A stretch of DNA of 64,000 nt from Gonocerus acuteangulatus (taxonomy: Eukaryota > Arthropoda > Insecta > Hemiptera > Coreidae), in NCBI GenBank assembly GCA_946811695.1, contig OX328128.1:23408758-23472757 (forward strand), in the 5' to 3' direction. Shown here piece by piece: positions 21,095 to 31,789 of the stretch. The notes under the pieces are model-generated. The model worked only from the letters and a program-made list of their open reading frames with translations, did not search any database and had not been told where the DNA came from. Position 1 is the stretch's first letter; the number at the start of each line of letters is the position of its first letter. The position numbers and the translations under genes are program-made.

Positions 21095-21603
21095 TTATAG
21101 GCCAGTTACGAAAATCGGTCAAACGATGTGAATTTGTTTAGTTCATAATGATACCGTCAGAGGCCAGCACAACAACATTTCCTCTAACAGCCGACAGAGG
21201 CCAGTAGCAGAGCCTGCGAGTAGATAGCTCTTTTCAAAGTATAGCCAGCACTCCTTAGTTAGACAGTGACTGTTAAAATAAAATTGAAATAAACTGCATT
21301 ACATGATTATATAATGATGCAAAGTCATCAATGAGTTCGAGTTATTGTAATTATCAGGAACATCAAGAAATAAATTTGATACATTATTCAAAATGGCTGT
21401 CACAATCTGAATGGTTCAGTGTAGCCAATTTTTCTTGAACAAAACTTTTGACCAAATTTTGAAATTTGACTATTTTGACCTAACCTAGGATATTTCTAGT
21501 ATCAAGACCTACCTGTGTGCCAAGTTTGGTCAAAATCGGTCAAACGGTGTAGATTTGTATAAGGAACAAACAAACAAATAAACAGAAAACAGACAGACAA
21601 GCG

Positions 21604-21686
<83 letters not shown>

Positions 21687-21690
21687 TTTG
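21095..21690 (+). mobile_element. Dispersed repeat R4, microsatellite-ended
   Basis: Shares about 500 bp with 48,070-48,612, including 'cagcactcctt', 'gaaataaactgcattacatg' and 'caagtttggtcaaaatcgg'. The latter phrase also occurs near the start of the copy. The copies end in (TA)n. The full copy at 47,998 begins CTAGCTGTTACCCGGCG, a start seen in repeats of many arthropod genomes as far as I recall. Non-coding, class uncertain. Confidence 0.65.
21608..21684. repeat. (TA)n microsatellite
   Basis: 77 bp of TA at the end of the R4 copy. Frames reading Tyr-Ile repeats on both strands are artefacts. Confidence 0.95.
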
Positions 21691-22061
21691 GTAAGCTTCC
21701 GAATGAAAATATACCAAGATCCCAAATCATTTTTGTCCTTGTCCTATACCGTTCGTATTTGGTTTGAGACCTCATTACGTTATCCTGGTTAGGTTTGCGG
21801 GTCTGGTACATTATGATTCTGAATCCGCCAAAAAAATTCCTTCAGCGGGCCCGCTGTAGTGGGTTATTTGACATTTTACTACAGAGTAATTTTCCACTAA
21901 AAGCACATAATTTTAAATGTTTCTTCACGTATTACGTTTTTTATTTGTTTGCCGAAATAACTATACAGTTGGAAGACTTGGGCCCTGATGGAAATTTTGT
22001 TTCAAGCCATCGGTCCTGAAAATGTTAAGTTCTCCCTGTCATTTATAGGTGATCTTTTTAG
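21691..22061. other. No gene seen
   Basis: AT-rich; nothing recognised. Confidence 0.35.
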
Positions 22062-22199
22062 GAATTCAGGATGTTGTAAATTTAAGTATGGCAAATAAAA
22101 TGCATCAAAAGAACACTGTTATTTTATTGGGGAACGTTTTCAGTGACAGCCCCATTTTTACTCACAAGCAATGCTCTTTACTCAGCCGAGACTTGGCAA
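22062..22199 (+). CDS. Possible internal exon, unknown product
   Basis: The stretch is preceded by 'gatctttttag' and followed by GTAAGT, usable splice sites, and is open in the frame GIQDVVNLSMANKMHQKNTV. The residue mix is protein-like, but an open frame this long arises easily by chance in AT-rich DNA. No family recognised. Confidence 0.25.
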
Positions 22200-23595
22200 G
22201 TAAGTACCTTCGTTTTGGTGAGACGACAATGGAACTAGGTCCCCGAAAACCTTTCCCAAAAAGATCAGTGGGAATTTGTGGCATTTTATTTTCAATAGTA
22301 TAGTCGTTCTTATTTGGTCAAAAGCAAGCACTTGTAACATTACTCGTAATTCAGGAGTATCTCATCGTGAGAATCCCTTCGCCCAGTAGAGTGTGGGATT
22401 GACCGAGGAGGAAATGTTACTTTAATTCGATTAGACAACAATAGAGCGCGTTGATATGATCAAACAGGCAGTGGATACTACAATGGCGGTTATATTTTTT
22501 CTCCTTCCCGCCCATCGAGTCCCAGCTGACCGCTAGGATTTATATCCCATTGTCAGACTGTCACTGCCAGGGGCTCTTCTTCTCTTTTCATTTCACTTAC
22601 ACTCTTCCTTTCTCACCTGACTGCTTCCACTTATTTCTTTGGGCTCTCTCCATGTTACCTAAAAAAAGTCTACAGGGTTTATGTAATTCTAGTAGGTTTT
22701 TTTTTTCGCCCAATAACGGCAGTTAGTCCGTTTCGACTAAATGAATACCTAAATTTTATCCCTAACATATTACTGTAACATTAGTTCAAGCAACCGCACG
22801 TTTCATAAAGTGCTTTACGCACCTTGAAATATTTTCTATAATGTACCTCTTGGGTAGATATATGTGTTAGCTAGACTTTCCGTGGAACACCAGGTACTGC
22901 GCATAGGGGAAAGGTGCAAAAAAATATTGCCCAAAAATATTTTTTTATACAGATGCCAACAGTCTTAAATGTAAAAATTAAGGCAATTTTGCAATGAATA
23001 ATTAAATAAGGCGGACACTTTAAGGGGTATAACCCGTAAAAAAAAATTAATTTAATTTTATTCTAATATTAAATGAGTGTTTTATTCACGCTGCCATTTA
23101 GACCGGCACAGCTATACAAGATCATGTGAGTAAGAACCAATGAGAGCGCAGAGAACAAACACAAATGCCCAGATGATCGGTGCTCTCACTCACTCTTACG
23201 CAGTGTATTGCAGTCTATCATAGGCAACATTTATTTTCATGTTTCCTGATAATTAAACCCCGCAAAAGTGTCTGCAAAATAGTTTATTGTTATTTTGACC
23301 TTCCTCACGAGACTGCTGAGGATATCTTTGCCTTATCCACCAGTAACTCAAGATTCGCCACTTGCTAGAATGAATTCTGCCCATGACTTAGACGTTTTCT
23401 GCCCCCAATACTATTGCAATCAAGATCTGTAAGCTCTGAAGAGAGAAAAGATCCAGGAATCTGCCCTAAGATAGTACCTGTAGGTGTTGGTGGGTGTCTG
23501 TGTAGGTGTGAGATGTGGAAACCCACGACTCCTGCCGTATTGTCTACCTCCGTACCTACGCACTTCCGTCCTTTCACTTTTCATTACACTTTCAA

Positions 23596-23598
<3 letters not shown>
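22200..23598. other. No gene seen
   Basis: AT-rich with T-runs. 'ggaaatgttacttt.attcgattagacaacaat' near 22,410 resembles 8,868-8,895 inside another element, a hint of a shared decayed repeat. A short frame at 23,180 is not convincing. Confidence 0.35.
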
Positions 23599-23644
<46 letters not shown>

Positions 23645-23687
23645 GATTGCTTTTAGCGCGGAACATGATTGCTCCGTAGGGAGGAAC

Positions 23688-23746
<59 letters not shown>

Positions 23747-23757
23747 CGTGTGTGTGT
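23599..23757. repeat. Two (TA)n tracts and a (TG)n tract
   Basis: TA at 23,599-23,643 and 23,690-23,737, then TG to 23,757. They sit inside an R3-family repeat. Confidence 0.9.
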
Positions 23758-24060
23758 TTCTCTGTTCGCTCTCTCACAGGCTCAACAATGGTCCGATTTT
23801 AAAGAAATTTGGTGCAAAAATCTTTCGTCTAATTTGAAAGGTCGAATTCGTTAACCAGCAGAATCCATCCACCAGAACATGGTTTTCGAGGCGATATGCT
23901 TGCAGGTACTCGTGTTGGAGGTTCCTTCGCCTAGAAAAACGAATGAAATCAATTTTCAAGGGATATTTTATTTCAAAACAGCTACTTACTTTATTATAAG
24001 CCATACCTCTTTCAAAATAAGGAATATCTTCATGCATACTTCTATTATGATTATTAATTA
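23645..24060 (+). mobile_element. Dispersed repeat R3 copy
   Basis: Shares 'tttagcgcgga', 'ctccgtagggaggaaccc', (TA)n, 'gctcaacaatggtccgattt', 'aatctttcgtctaatttgaa' and 'ttcgttaaccagcagaatcc' with 29,044 and 43,610. Non-coding. The layout (5' tag, internal TA block) suggests a rolling-circle-like repeat, but no 3' hairpin was identified. Confidence 0.6.
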
Positions 24061-24290
24061 TTTTATCATATCAATGTTTAATATCATATTTCTTTAGCAT
24101 TTTGGACTACTTCAAAAAAGAATGGACTACATCCACCAACAAGCTCAGATGTGGGATAAAATTTCGTTTTTCATGAAAAGATTATGTTTCTTCATCCCCC
24201 TTGAGAAAGAAAGCAGCCTGCGATGTTTGTTCAAGGAAATAAAACCACGGGGGCCTTTGTTGCCTATTTTATTTATTGAAAGTAATTATT

Positions 24291-24508
24291 TATTTATTTA
24301 TTTAAATTTTAACGTCCATTTATTATTAACTACGAATTTTAGGACGGGTTATCTATAGGTTACCACCCTTTTCTAGCCAGGATAGGGGTGATGCCTTTTC
24401 TTTTTTTCGAAAGAAAAGCCACCGCCCCTAGTGGGAATCGAACCCACGACCTTTGGCACGGAGTGTTAAGAGCTCACGCCTTAACCCTCACGGCTACCGG
24501 GTCTCCAA
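24291..24508 (-). mobile_element. SINE type C, most complete tRNA head
   Basis: Minus strand: GGAGACCCGGTAGCCGTGAG, a long variable arm, then GGTCGTGGGTTCGATTCCCA, a good class II tRNA-like promoter. The body has the AAAAGGCATCACCCCTATCC block and an AAAT-rich tail. The 12-bp TSD AAAGTAATTATT / AAAGTAGTTATT (24,279-24,290 and 24,509-24,520) has one mismatch. Confidence 0.85.
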
Positions 24509-24520
24509 AAAGTAGTTATT

Positions 24521-24773
24521 ACAAAAAAATAATATTAAAACTGGAATTTATCGCAAAAAATAGAGGAAAATTAAGAATTAATCAATAAAAACAAAATAAA
24601 AAAAGAAGCTGTTATGGTTGAAATGTAATGATTAATAATAAAGTTTAAATAAAATACACTTAATAATAACGTCACCAAGCTTAATGGAATCAAACAAAAC
24701 AAAACCAGGTTAGTACAATCATTTATCCCACAGACTTCGCATTTGGGAAAATAATTTTCGCCTTCATTCACGC

Positions 24774-24811
<38 letters not shown>

Positions 24812-25631
24812 GAAGGGCTTATCGCAATGTATTTATAGGCTTCCAGTTACACTTCATTTAAAATGTTTAATGTATGGAAACGAATGAAACCATTTTTAAG
24901 GCGATATATGCGAATAAATAATATATAAAAAATAAGTGCATAGTCAATGTTGTATACTTATGATCAGTATAACATTAGCTCTAGAAAACCTATTAAATCC
25001 TCCATCTTGAGCATATATGTCGAAGGTTATTGCTATATAGGACATCAACATTGAGTAATTGTGTTGAATCCATGCGGGTCATAATCGTTATGGAAATTCT
25101 ATTACATCCCTGTGTGCTTTAATATCGCCACTTACTTGGAATATATGTAACGCATAACGCGCAAGCTCGGGATATATGTAACGCATAGCGCGCAAGCTCA
25201 ACCGGTGATAGCAGGCGCGTAGGTGGGTGGGGATTCACATTCTGTTTAATTTGGCTTGTTTTTCTTGAGCTTCTTATTTTATGATTAGTAAATGATCTTG
25301 GAATATTGGGTTCCCGTCCTTCTTAAACATTTATTGTGGGGAAGTGAACTTTTGTAGCAACCCCATCGCTGAAAAAATCAACCTGCCAGAAGTGTGATTC
25401 GAACCTGCTACTCTCGCATGACAACTTATAACCGAAGTACATAAAATAGACGTGGAAAGAATTCACGACCCCGAAGTAGCGAACGGAAAACTACCAAATT
25501 AAAGAAACCTCAAATTCAAAAATTTGTTCTTCAAGACAATTTCTTTTTAATACCATGTTTTAATAATAAAGGTTGTAAGCAAGCAGCAGTAAATAGGATG
25601 CACATCTGTAAATTGTAGATACTCCATTTAT
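24521..25631. other. No gene; R3 fragment and poly(A)
   Basis: An A-run of about 33 at 24,776-24,808 is followed by an R3 3'-half fragment (about 24,835-24,910, 'aacgaatgaaaccatttttaaggcgata'). A 30-bp near-duplicate 'atatatgtaacgcata[a/g]cgcgcaagctc' occurs twice near 25,140-25,200. Otherwise unrecognised. Confidence 0.4.
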
Positions 25632-25827
25632 TAATTTAAATATGAACGTCCATTATAATTGACTACGAATTTTTAGATGGGTTATCTATAGGTCACCACC
25701 CTTTTCTAGCCAGGATAGGGATGATAGATGAATTTTCTTTTTTTTCCAAAGAAAAGCCACCACCCCTAGTGGGAATCGGACCCACGACCCTTAGCACGGA
25801 GCGTAAAATGCTCACACCTTAACACTC
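25632..25827 (-). mobile_element. SINE type C, 5'-truncated
   Basis: Matches the copy at 24,291 but lacks the first tRNA bases. The B box reads GGGTCCGATTCCCAC. It is bounded by an exact 11-bp TSD, ACTCCATTTAT, at 25,621-25,631 and 25,828-25,838. Confidence 0.85.
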
Positions 25828-25838
25828 ACTCCATTTAT

Positions 25839-26193
25839 ACCACACGTGCTAAATTCATTTTTTTTTTGTATTTTTGTTCAAACTTTTGATTTATTATATT
25901 TTGACCGTTATCTTGGTTTATATGTTTTGATAATTACTACCTACCATTTAAAGTTGTTTTATTTTTTATTTGATTAATCAAATCCGTAGCTGCGGAGCTC
26001 ATAAATAAATGACATTACTTCGTTAATTATTTTTTATTGCCCTTCCGTCTGGCCTATGTTTTAATAATTAAGATTAAATCCTCAGAAAGTAGTAGTTAAC
26101 GTTAATTATTTAAATTCTAATTTACATGTGAGTTTAATTACTATGACCTTCATTCTCTTCTTAATGCTTATTTTTTTTATTTTTTTATTACAG
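25839..26193. other. No gene; probable intron ending in a strong acceptor
   Basis: AT-rich sequence that ends with a 30-bp T-rich tract and TTACAG at 26,188-26,193. Confidence 0.5.
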
Positions 26194-26234
26194 GTATGAA
26201 CAGAGTTTTACTAAGAAAGATGACCCAGAGAGTG
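26194..26234 (+). CDS. Small internal exon of an unidentified host gene
   Basis: A long pyrimidine tract and TTACAG precede it, and GTGAGT follows, which are strong acceptor and donor signals. The 41 nt hold one base, thirteen sense codons (YEQSFTKKDDPES) and one base, a neat phase 1-1 exon with hydrophilic, evenly used residues unlike the AT-driven frames nearby. The rest of the gene would lie in distant exons, so much of this window may be intron. I do not recognise the protein. Confidence 0.5.
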
Positions 26235-26750
26235 GTGAGTAATAATATAGTGAACAAAGTGGTTTATAAATATTTTTTCCGTGTTTTTGGTTGTTGTTGT
26301 TTAAGATTTTTTTTTTTGTTTCCTTTAAGCGTACCAACCTTAGGGTCATTATCGCAATTGAATGAAACTTTCATTATATTTGGTGACGGCATACTTTTCT
26401 CATTTCTTTGAATTTAATAATTTTTTAAGACAACTTTTGAATTTTATTGAACTATTACTAGCTTAGCTATTATTATTATCATTATTTATTTATCTTCGCT
26501 TATCAAATTACTTGAAGTATATTTTCCAGTTAATAAATACAAACATACATAGAAGAGCGCGTACCGTTATAAATGACAGTCTAAAAGTTTAAAAGGTAGA
26601 AAATTATTTATGTAATCCATTGTTATTACATTTCATAGATTTCCTTGGACCATGAGTAAATCACATAACATTACGATTCTTCTCAATTAATTTTTGTTAG
26701 GAATATTATGATAGTTTTTTTTTTACCCACATTTAATATGTAATAGTCAT
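26235..26750. other. No gene seen; AT-rich
   Basis: Likely intron. The frame continuing past the donor (ATG at 26,196) reads into Phe- and Leu-rich noise. Confidence 0.4.
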
Positions 26751-26760
26751 TCCTTATATT

Positions 26761-26964
26761 TTTTTTTTTATTTTTTTTTTTTTATTTTTTTTTTTCTTAC
26801 GGCGCATCTACATCTAGGTCATTAGCGCCGACATCCAGGGTGTAGCGAGGAATTTTACCAGCGAGCCGTGGGATGATAAAATTCCTGCAGGAGGTTGGGA
26901 ATCGAACCCACCATCTCCCGCTTATGAATCCAAGGCGCTAGCCATTAGACCACGGGAGACCCCG
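26761..26964 (-). mobile_element. SINE type A, tRNA-Glu-like head
   Basis: Minus strand: TCTCCCGTGGTCTAATGGCT, then GGTGGGTTCGATTCCCA, the 'ATGTCGGCGCTAATGACC' body and a mixed A/T tail. Exact 10-bp TSD TCCTTATATT at 26,751-26,760 and 26,965-26,974. Confidence 0.85.
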
Positions 26965-26974
26965 TCCTTATATT

Positions 26975-27304
26975 ATTCTTATCATTATATTAGAAACTCA
27001 CATATACCTTGCAAAATAATAGTCAAATGAAGTATTTCTGTATTAGTGAAAACTTTTGCATCAAATTAATCCTCAGATAATTATATTGTATTTTATTAAT
27101 ACATTATAAAAAAAAAAAAAAAATAGTTCAAATTTAATTTGACCGCCATATTAAGATAATGTCTTCCGTGTGTTATGAAACACCTTTTTAACGAAGCGTG
27201 ATAAAAGTTTATCCAGCGTAGGTGTAAAGAGGTAGCGTGTTTACCACGTGTTTCAGCAAGCATGGCTGACAGGAGACGTAAACACGTGTCTGATAACCCT
27301 AAGC
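26975..27304. other. No gene seen
   Basis: AT-rich with an A-run near 27,110. A minus-strand frame (27,096-27,317) with ATGLRWIN-like sequence has no recognisable homology. Confidence 0.35.
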
Positions 27305-27318
27305 TTTCCCTTATCACC

Positions 27319-27673
27319 GGGGGCGAGGTTAGCTCAGTGGTAGAGCACTGGACTAATAAGCTGGAGGCCTGAGTTCAAATCCCGAGCAAGCACTAAAGAT
27401 TTTTTCTTCTAGTGTCTTCGTTCATGGGTTGAATTCGGCCTCCCTGACCGTCCCTAGGCCAACCCAGCCTTTAATTAATTTAATAATGGGTACCTTGGTT
27501 GGCGCTAATGACTCTAGCAGTCGAAGCAGCCAAGGGGAAAATCAGGCGGCCGAGCATAGTACTGACCACACTATCTCCCTAGTGTGCCGTATGGTCATGA
27601 ATCAGATACCTCTATAGTATCTGCCCCTCAGGGCCCTCGTGGCCTGTTACGGGACTGATTTTTTTTTTTTTTT
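27319..27673 (+). mobile_element. SINE type B, tRNA-derived, intact
   Basis: GGTTAGCTCAGTGGTAGAGC and GAGTTCAAATCC are A and B boxes. CTAATAA between them resembles tRNA-Ile(AAU), though the anticodon stem is poor. The 355-bp body ends 'TGTTACGGGACTGA' plus a T-run, so the tail is T-rich, not A-rich. A 14-bp TSD, TTTCCCTTATCACC, is at 27,305-27,318 and 27,674-27,687. Copies at 57,935, 62,112 and 63,457. Confidence 0.9.
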
Positions 27674-27954
27674 TTTCCCTTATCACCTCTTTCTACACCC
27701 TAGTTACGAATGATATTAATGTTTATGGGGTTTTACTATATAACTTATAATCTTTAATGAAATATTCATGACTTATTTTTAGATTTCATAATTTGATTTG
27801 ATATTGAAGTTTGTTTAGTAGTAATAGTAGTACACATCTAATATTGCCGGAAAAGGAATTACACTTTTCCTAAAAATGTAATTTCTTTTTTGTAATTTTT
27901 TAAAAAGAAGCATGTTTACATATATTTTTCTTAGAAAAGAAACTACGTCTGATC

Positions 27955-28530
27955 GATCACAAAGGCACACACAAAAACAAAATTGGCCTTTTCCAAAGAC
28001 ACCATACGTATATTCTTATGTATTTCAACACGCTGGATCCGAATCCGGAGTTTCACTCTAGCACGTCAGGTTTAAGAGCATTTGAAGAACAAATTTCGTA
28101 TGAAGTCGTTAAAGAAAAACTAACTAGAGCTTCCATGGTTTTGAGGGTCGCTGAATTCGAATCCGAAGCCTGTTTCACCACGTCGGCGCAAAATCAATGT
28201 TATTCGAAATGTTTATTTTGCAATAAATGAATCTGCAGTCAAAATTCTTTGTTTTTTTGCAAAAAAGACATATTTTTCCTTGAAATGAACTTGATTTTGC
28301 GCCGTTGAAGTGAAATAGACCTCGGATTAGAATTCAGCGGCACTCAAAACCATGGAAGCTCTAGTTTCTTCTTTAACAATTTCATACTAAATTTTACCTT
28401 CAAATTCTCTTAAACTGACGTGCTGGAGTGAAACGGACTCCGGATTCGGGTTTAGAGTGTCGAAATACATAAGAATATATGCATGTCGTCTTTGGAAAAT
28501 GCCACTTTTATTGTGTGTGCCTGTGAATTC
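27955..28530. repeat. Foldback repeat with 240-bp arms
   Basis: The left arm (27,955-28,200) is matched by the complement of 28,275-28,530 at roughly 80% by eye, with a 75-bp loop. A run of 'ttcgaatccgaa'-like motifs is shared by the arms. The open frame at 28,018-28,230 lies in one arm and is probably incidental. A transcript would form a long hairpin RNA. No TSD or known ends. Confidence 0.75.
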
Positions 28531-28934
28531 ATAATCAATCATGAACTTAACTTATCGATTCAGACGTTATGACTGAATAGAGATGTTATAATTTAGTCCT
28601 CAATCAAAAACAAAGTTAATTTGAGGACTTCTTATAACTCCTTTTTTTTTATGCCTTGAATACAAGAAATAATGTCCTCCCGTCTGCAAACCCTCAACCA
28701 GCTAATTACACTTTGCACTCAAGTGCTAGAAAAGCGGAAAGTGTCGGTACGGCTAGCTCCAGGAACTAATAAACATTCCGGAGAGGAGTCGCAGAGGCTG
28801 CCAACCCAATCTCCAGAAGGGAGGATTTGCAGCCCAGGCACCCGGCCAATACCTACCAGCTACTCTACTGGAACAGGAGGCTAGCTACAAGGGTACCCTT
28901 CCGCTGTAGAGGGATGGTTAACAATGGTTAGAGA
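28531..28934 (+). other. Unrecognised 70-codon frame at 28,672-28,884
   Basis: The frame begins MSSRLQTLNQLITLCTQVLE and is followed by a Pro-, Ser- and Gly-rich part. It lies in a GC-richer patch. A coding relic is possible, but there is no homology I can name and no splice or poly(A) support. Confidence 0.25.
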
Positions 28935-29040
28935 GAGGGAGTGAGAGAGAGGGGTAGTAAGCAAGAGACAAGCAGAGTGAGGGAGAGTTTGAGAGAGAGA
29001 AACAGAGAGGAAGAGTGTGTGTGTGTGTGTGTGAGAGAGA
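28935..29040. repeat. (GA)n and (GT)n low-complexity tract
   Basis: Imperfect GAGAGA with a short GTGTGT run near 29,017. Frames in it read Leu-Ser or His-Thr and are artefacts. Confidence 0.9.
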
Positions 29041-29043
29041 GAC

Positions 29044-29194
29044 AGTATGTTAGCGCGGTTCCTCCCTCTCCCCATAGAAAGGAAACCCGCTTATGAGGTT
29101 GACCTCATGACGCAATCCGCAAGTGCCGCAACGAAAATTTCATGTTTCAGATCCCATAGATCTATTATATAACGGTGGTTCAAAGGTGTATATA

Positions 29195-29269
<75 letters not shown>

Positions 29270-29460
29270 TTATATATATATATATATATACAGGGTGGAC
29301 AGATAAGCGGGTCACAAGAGAAATAACTACTAAACGCGTTGAGATGTCAACTTTTTGGTACAAAAAATCTGGTACAAAAATCTTTCGTCTAATTTGAAAG
29401 GTCAAGTTCGTTAAGCATTAGAATCCGTTCACCGGAAGACGCTTTTTCGAGCGAAATTTA
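29044..29460 (+). mobile_element. Dispersed repeat R3 copy
   Basis: Starts TATGTTAGCGCGGTTCC and has the small dyad GAGGTTGACCTC, 'cgcaatccgcaagtgccg', a (TA)n block at 29,188-29,291 and 'aatctttcgtctaatttgaaaggtcaa'. Matches 43,610 in the same order. Confidence 0.7.
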
Positions 29461-30280
29461 AGATAAACATTTGGAAAACTCGACTTACATCGTACAAGTG
29501 GGATATTTTTTCATTTTCATTTGGGTGCTTCGACTACTTAGGTCATTAGCACCATAACTTGGCTATTTTTTTGGTTTCTGGTTGTATGGAATTTTAGGCC
29601 CGGTTTTTTTGTGTCGCCTATTTTTGGTTAGCTTTTCTAATATATGACTGTGATTGGTCCATTTTGTATGTATGTGTTTCTCTTCTTTTCCAAACATTAT
29701 TTACTGATTATTGGTTTCTTAAATTTGTACATACTATATTCTCGTAATTTTTATCAAATCATGTATATATCAGAATCACTCTATTTTTTAAAAACATTTT
29801 TATAAATTTTTTACCAAAGTTTACTTATTTATATATTCTTTTCTTCATAAATTTTTATATAAGTTGGATTTTTTTTTTGTTTAGAAGAACTAATAGTTTA
29901 TCTATTAAATTAGGGTATTGCTATAAACTTTTAGCAATTGGCTAAATGTTTAAATCGGCTTTAAAATTGCAGATGTTTCCTAAAAAAATAAACCCAAAAT
30001 AAGCCCTCTCTCGACTTCTCATGCTAATAATGTTCCCTATATTCTTCTAGAGTTCGAATGTTCTTTCTATTTCTGAGCCTAGACTCTTGAAGGCGCTGCT
30101 ATTCAGAACTAGCTCCAGGCTAGATATTAACCTTTCATTCCGGGATAATTTACTGCAGAAAGGCGTGCCAACAGATCACTTCGCCAGTAATGGCACTTGG
30201 GGAGGAATTTTACCACTTAGAAACACGCTGATCTAAACCATCTCACCAAATCTAGAAATGGACGAATATTGGAAGTTTCG
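29461..30280. other. No gene seen
   Basis: AT-rich and unrecognised. 'tttgggtgcttcgac..cttaggtcattagcacc' near 29,520-29,550 may be a SINE type A/B scrap. Confidence 0.35.
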
Positions 30281-30283
30281 TTA

Positions 30284-31018
30284 GGCTGCACCTGCATTGG
30301 ACCCGTATTGGACCCCGAACCGATCCGATCCGATTTCGTTTGATCGACAACGGCCAACAGCGGCCGACGTGAGTGCCTAGTTTGGTCTCGACCCGATCCG
30401 ATCCGATTTAGTCACAGCTCGTCAGTAATGACCTCGTAGTGAAGTGAAAATGAGTGATTAAGTTAAGAAATACCACCTAATAAGCATAGAAACCTTCCAT
30501 TAGGTTGAATGTTAGAGGTAAGAGAAGTATTGGTATTCATATTTTAAAATTATTTATAAGAAAGGTAACTAGAAGGTTATAAGCATTGGAAGGTTATAAA
30601 CATTAGAAGGTTATAAACATTGGAAGGTTGTAGACGTTGGATGGTTATAAACATCTTTCCACGCCATTTAATAAACAAGGGAAACAAAAAACAAAAATTC
30701 GAATTGACAAAGTTGTTTTAAATGTTATTTCCTTTGATTTTTTTAAAAAAAATGCATTGACATCGGTTAAGAATTAGAACCTGTAGACCTGTTTGAAATA
30801 CAATATGTGGGTTAGTGCCATTTTACTTTGTCGGTCTGAAATCGGTCTATAAAACAAACGTGTTTGAATGGCCAAGAATCGGTGGCCGTTGGATTGGACC
30901 GGATTGGATCGGGTCGGTACCAATGTAGGCACCTCCATTGAGATGCATGTGTTTGTTTTTCTTCCGACAGACGGTGGCTATTGGATCGAATCGGAACGGG
31001 TCCAGTGTACGTGCACCC
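30284..31018 (+). mobile_element. PIF/Harbinger-like MITE
   Basis: Terminal repeats of 23 bp agree at 19 positions: GGCTGCACCTGCATTGGACC at the left against GGGTGCACGTACACTGGACC as the complement of the right, and both continue CGT. The flanks are TTA on each side (30,281-30,283 and 31,019-31,021). A TTA/TAA duplication and GG-starting ends are the PIF/Harbinger signature. The 735-bp interior is non-coding and contains CGATCCGATC-like motifs near both ends. A truncated relative is at 98-540. Confidence 0.75.
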
Positions 31019-31054
31019 TTAGCTACTAAAAATACATACCTCCATTGTAATTCA

Positions 31055-31152
31055 GAAAGTTGGGATTCGATTAAGAAAAACAATCGGATTTTCGTAAAAA
31101 ATCTATATTTAGAATTTTTCGGCATGCTCTTTAACAGCCTTCTTTAGCTAAA
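31055..31152 (-). mobile_element. Decayed hammerhead-element arm
   Basis: 'gttgggattcga', 'aaaatctatatttagaatttttcgg' and 'agccttctttagc' follow the left-arm order of 31,477 with many changes. The core is not intact. Confidence 0.45.
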
Positions 31153-31583
31153 AAAAAACAAGAATACAATATATTAGATCACACATAAACATCGGTTATA
31201 AAATATTTTTTGTATGCCTAATAGGCAACCAAACATTATAGATAGTAAAAGTCCGTCACGCAGGAGCTGCATAACTAAGCACTTTCCTCAGAATTTGGGT
31301 AGTGTAGACTGCTTTCCAGAACAATTTGCTTAAAATATCCTACATAAATAAAATAAAAACATGAATAGTTCTCTTTTAATTTTGTAATGAGTAACTGATA
31401 AATTATTAATTTGCTTCCAGAGTTATGTTTACACATGGTACCTATTACACTACGTAATAAATACAAAATCCTCATAATGATGATTAGATAGTTAGCCGTC
31501 GAGGTGATAAGTACAGATGGAATGGTTGGGATTCGGCTAAATAAACCTCAATATGATTTTGTTTTAAAAAAATCTATATTTCG

Positions 31584-31617
31584 GACGTTTCGGCTACTCA
31601 TTGGTAGCCTTCGTCAG
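31584..31617 (-). ncRNA. Hammerhead ribozyme-like core, left arm
   Basis: Minus strand: CTGACGA, A, stem II GGCTAC with GTAGCC, GAAA, CGTC. It is the mirror of 31,756. Stem II differs from the 4,313 copy by a compensated G-C to A-T change. Confidence 0.7.
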
Positions 31618-31755
31618 CTAAAATGACAAAAAAAAGAAATTAATACAGACACAATCAAGAAAAATTTATAATTGTATCTATAGTTCTGTTACCTATCACA
31701 ATTATAAATTTTTCTTGATTGTGTCTGTATTAATTTCTTTTTTTTGTCATTTTAG

Positions 31756-31789
31756 CTGACGAAGGCTACCAATGAGTAGCCGAAACGTC
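31756..31789 (+). ncRNA. Hammerhead ribozyme-like core, right arm
   Basis: CTGACGA, A, stem II GGCTAC/GTAGCC, GAAA, CGTC. The preceding ATTTTAG can pair in part with the following CGAAAT for stem I (first pair G-C, then an internal loop, then A-T pairs). Confidence 0.7.

Noticed and set aside
21502..21811. Long Tyr-Ile repeat frames at TA tracts (also 23,484-23,854 and 29,091-29,405)
   Set aside because: They are translations of (TA)n microsatellites, open in several frames on both strands.
27319..27395. Functional tRNA gene
   Set aside because: The A and B boxes are good but the acceptor and anticodon stems do not fold, and the unit is the head of a dispersed SINE with TSDs.
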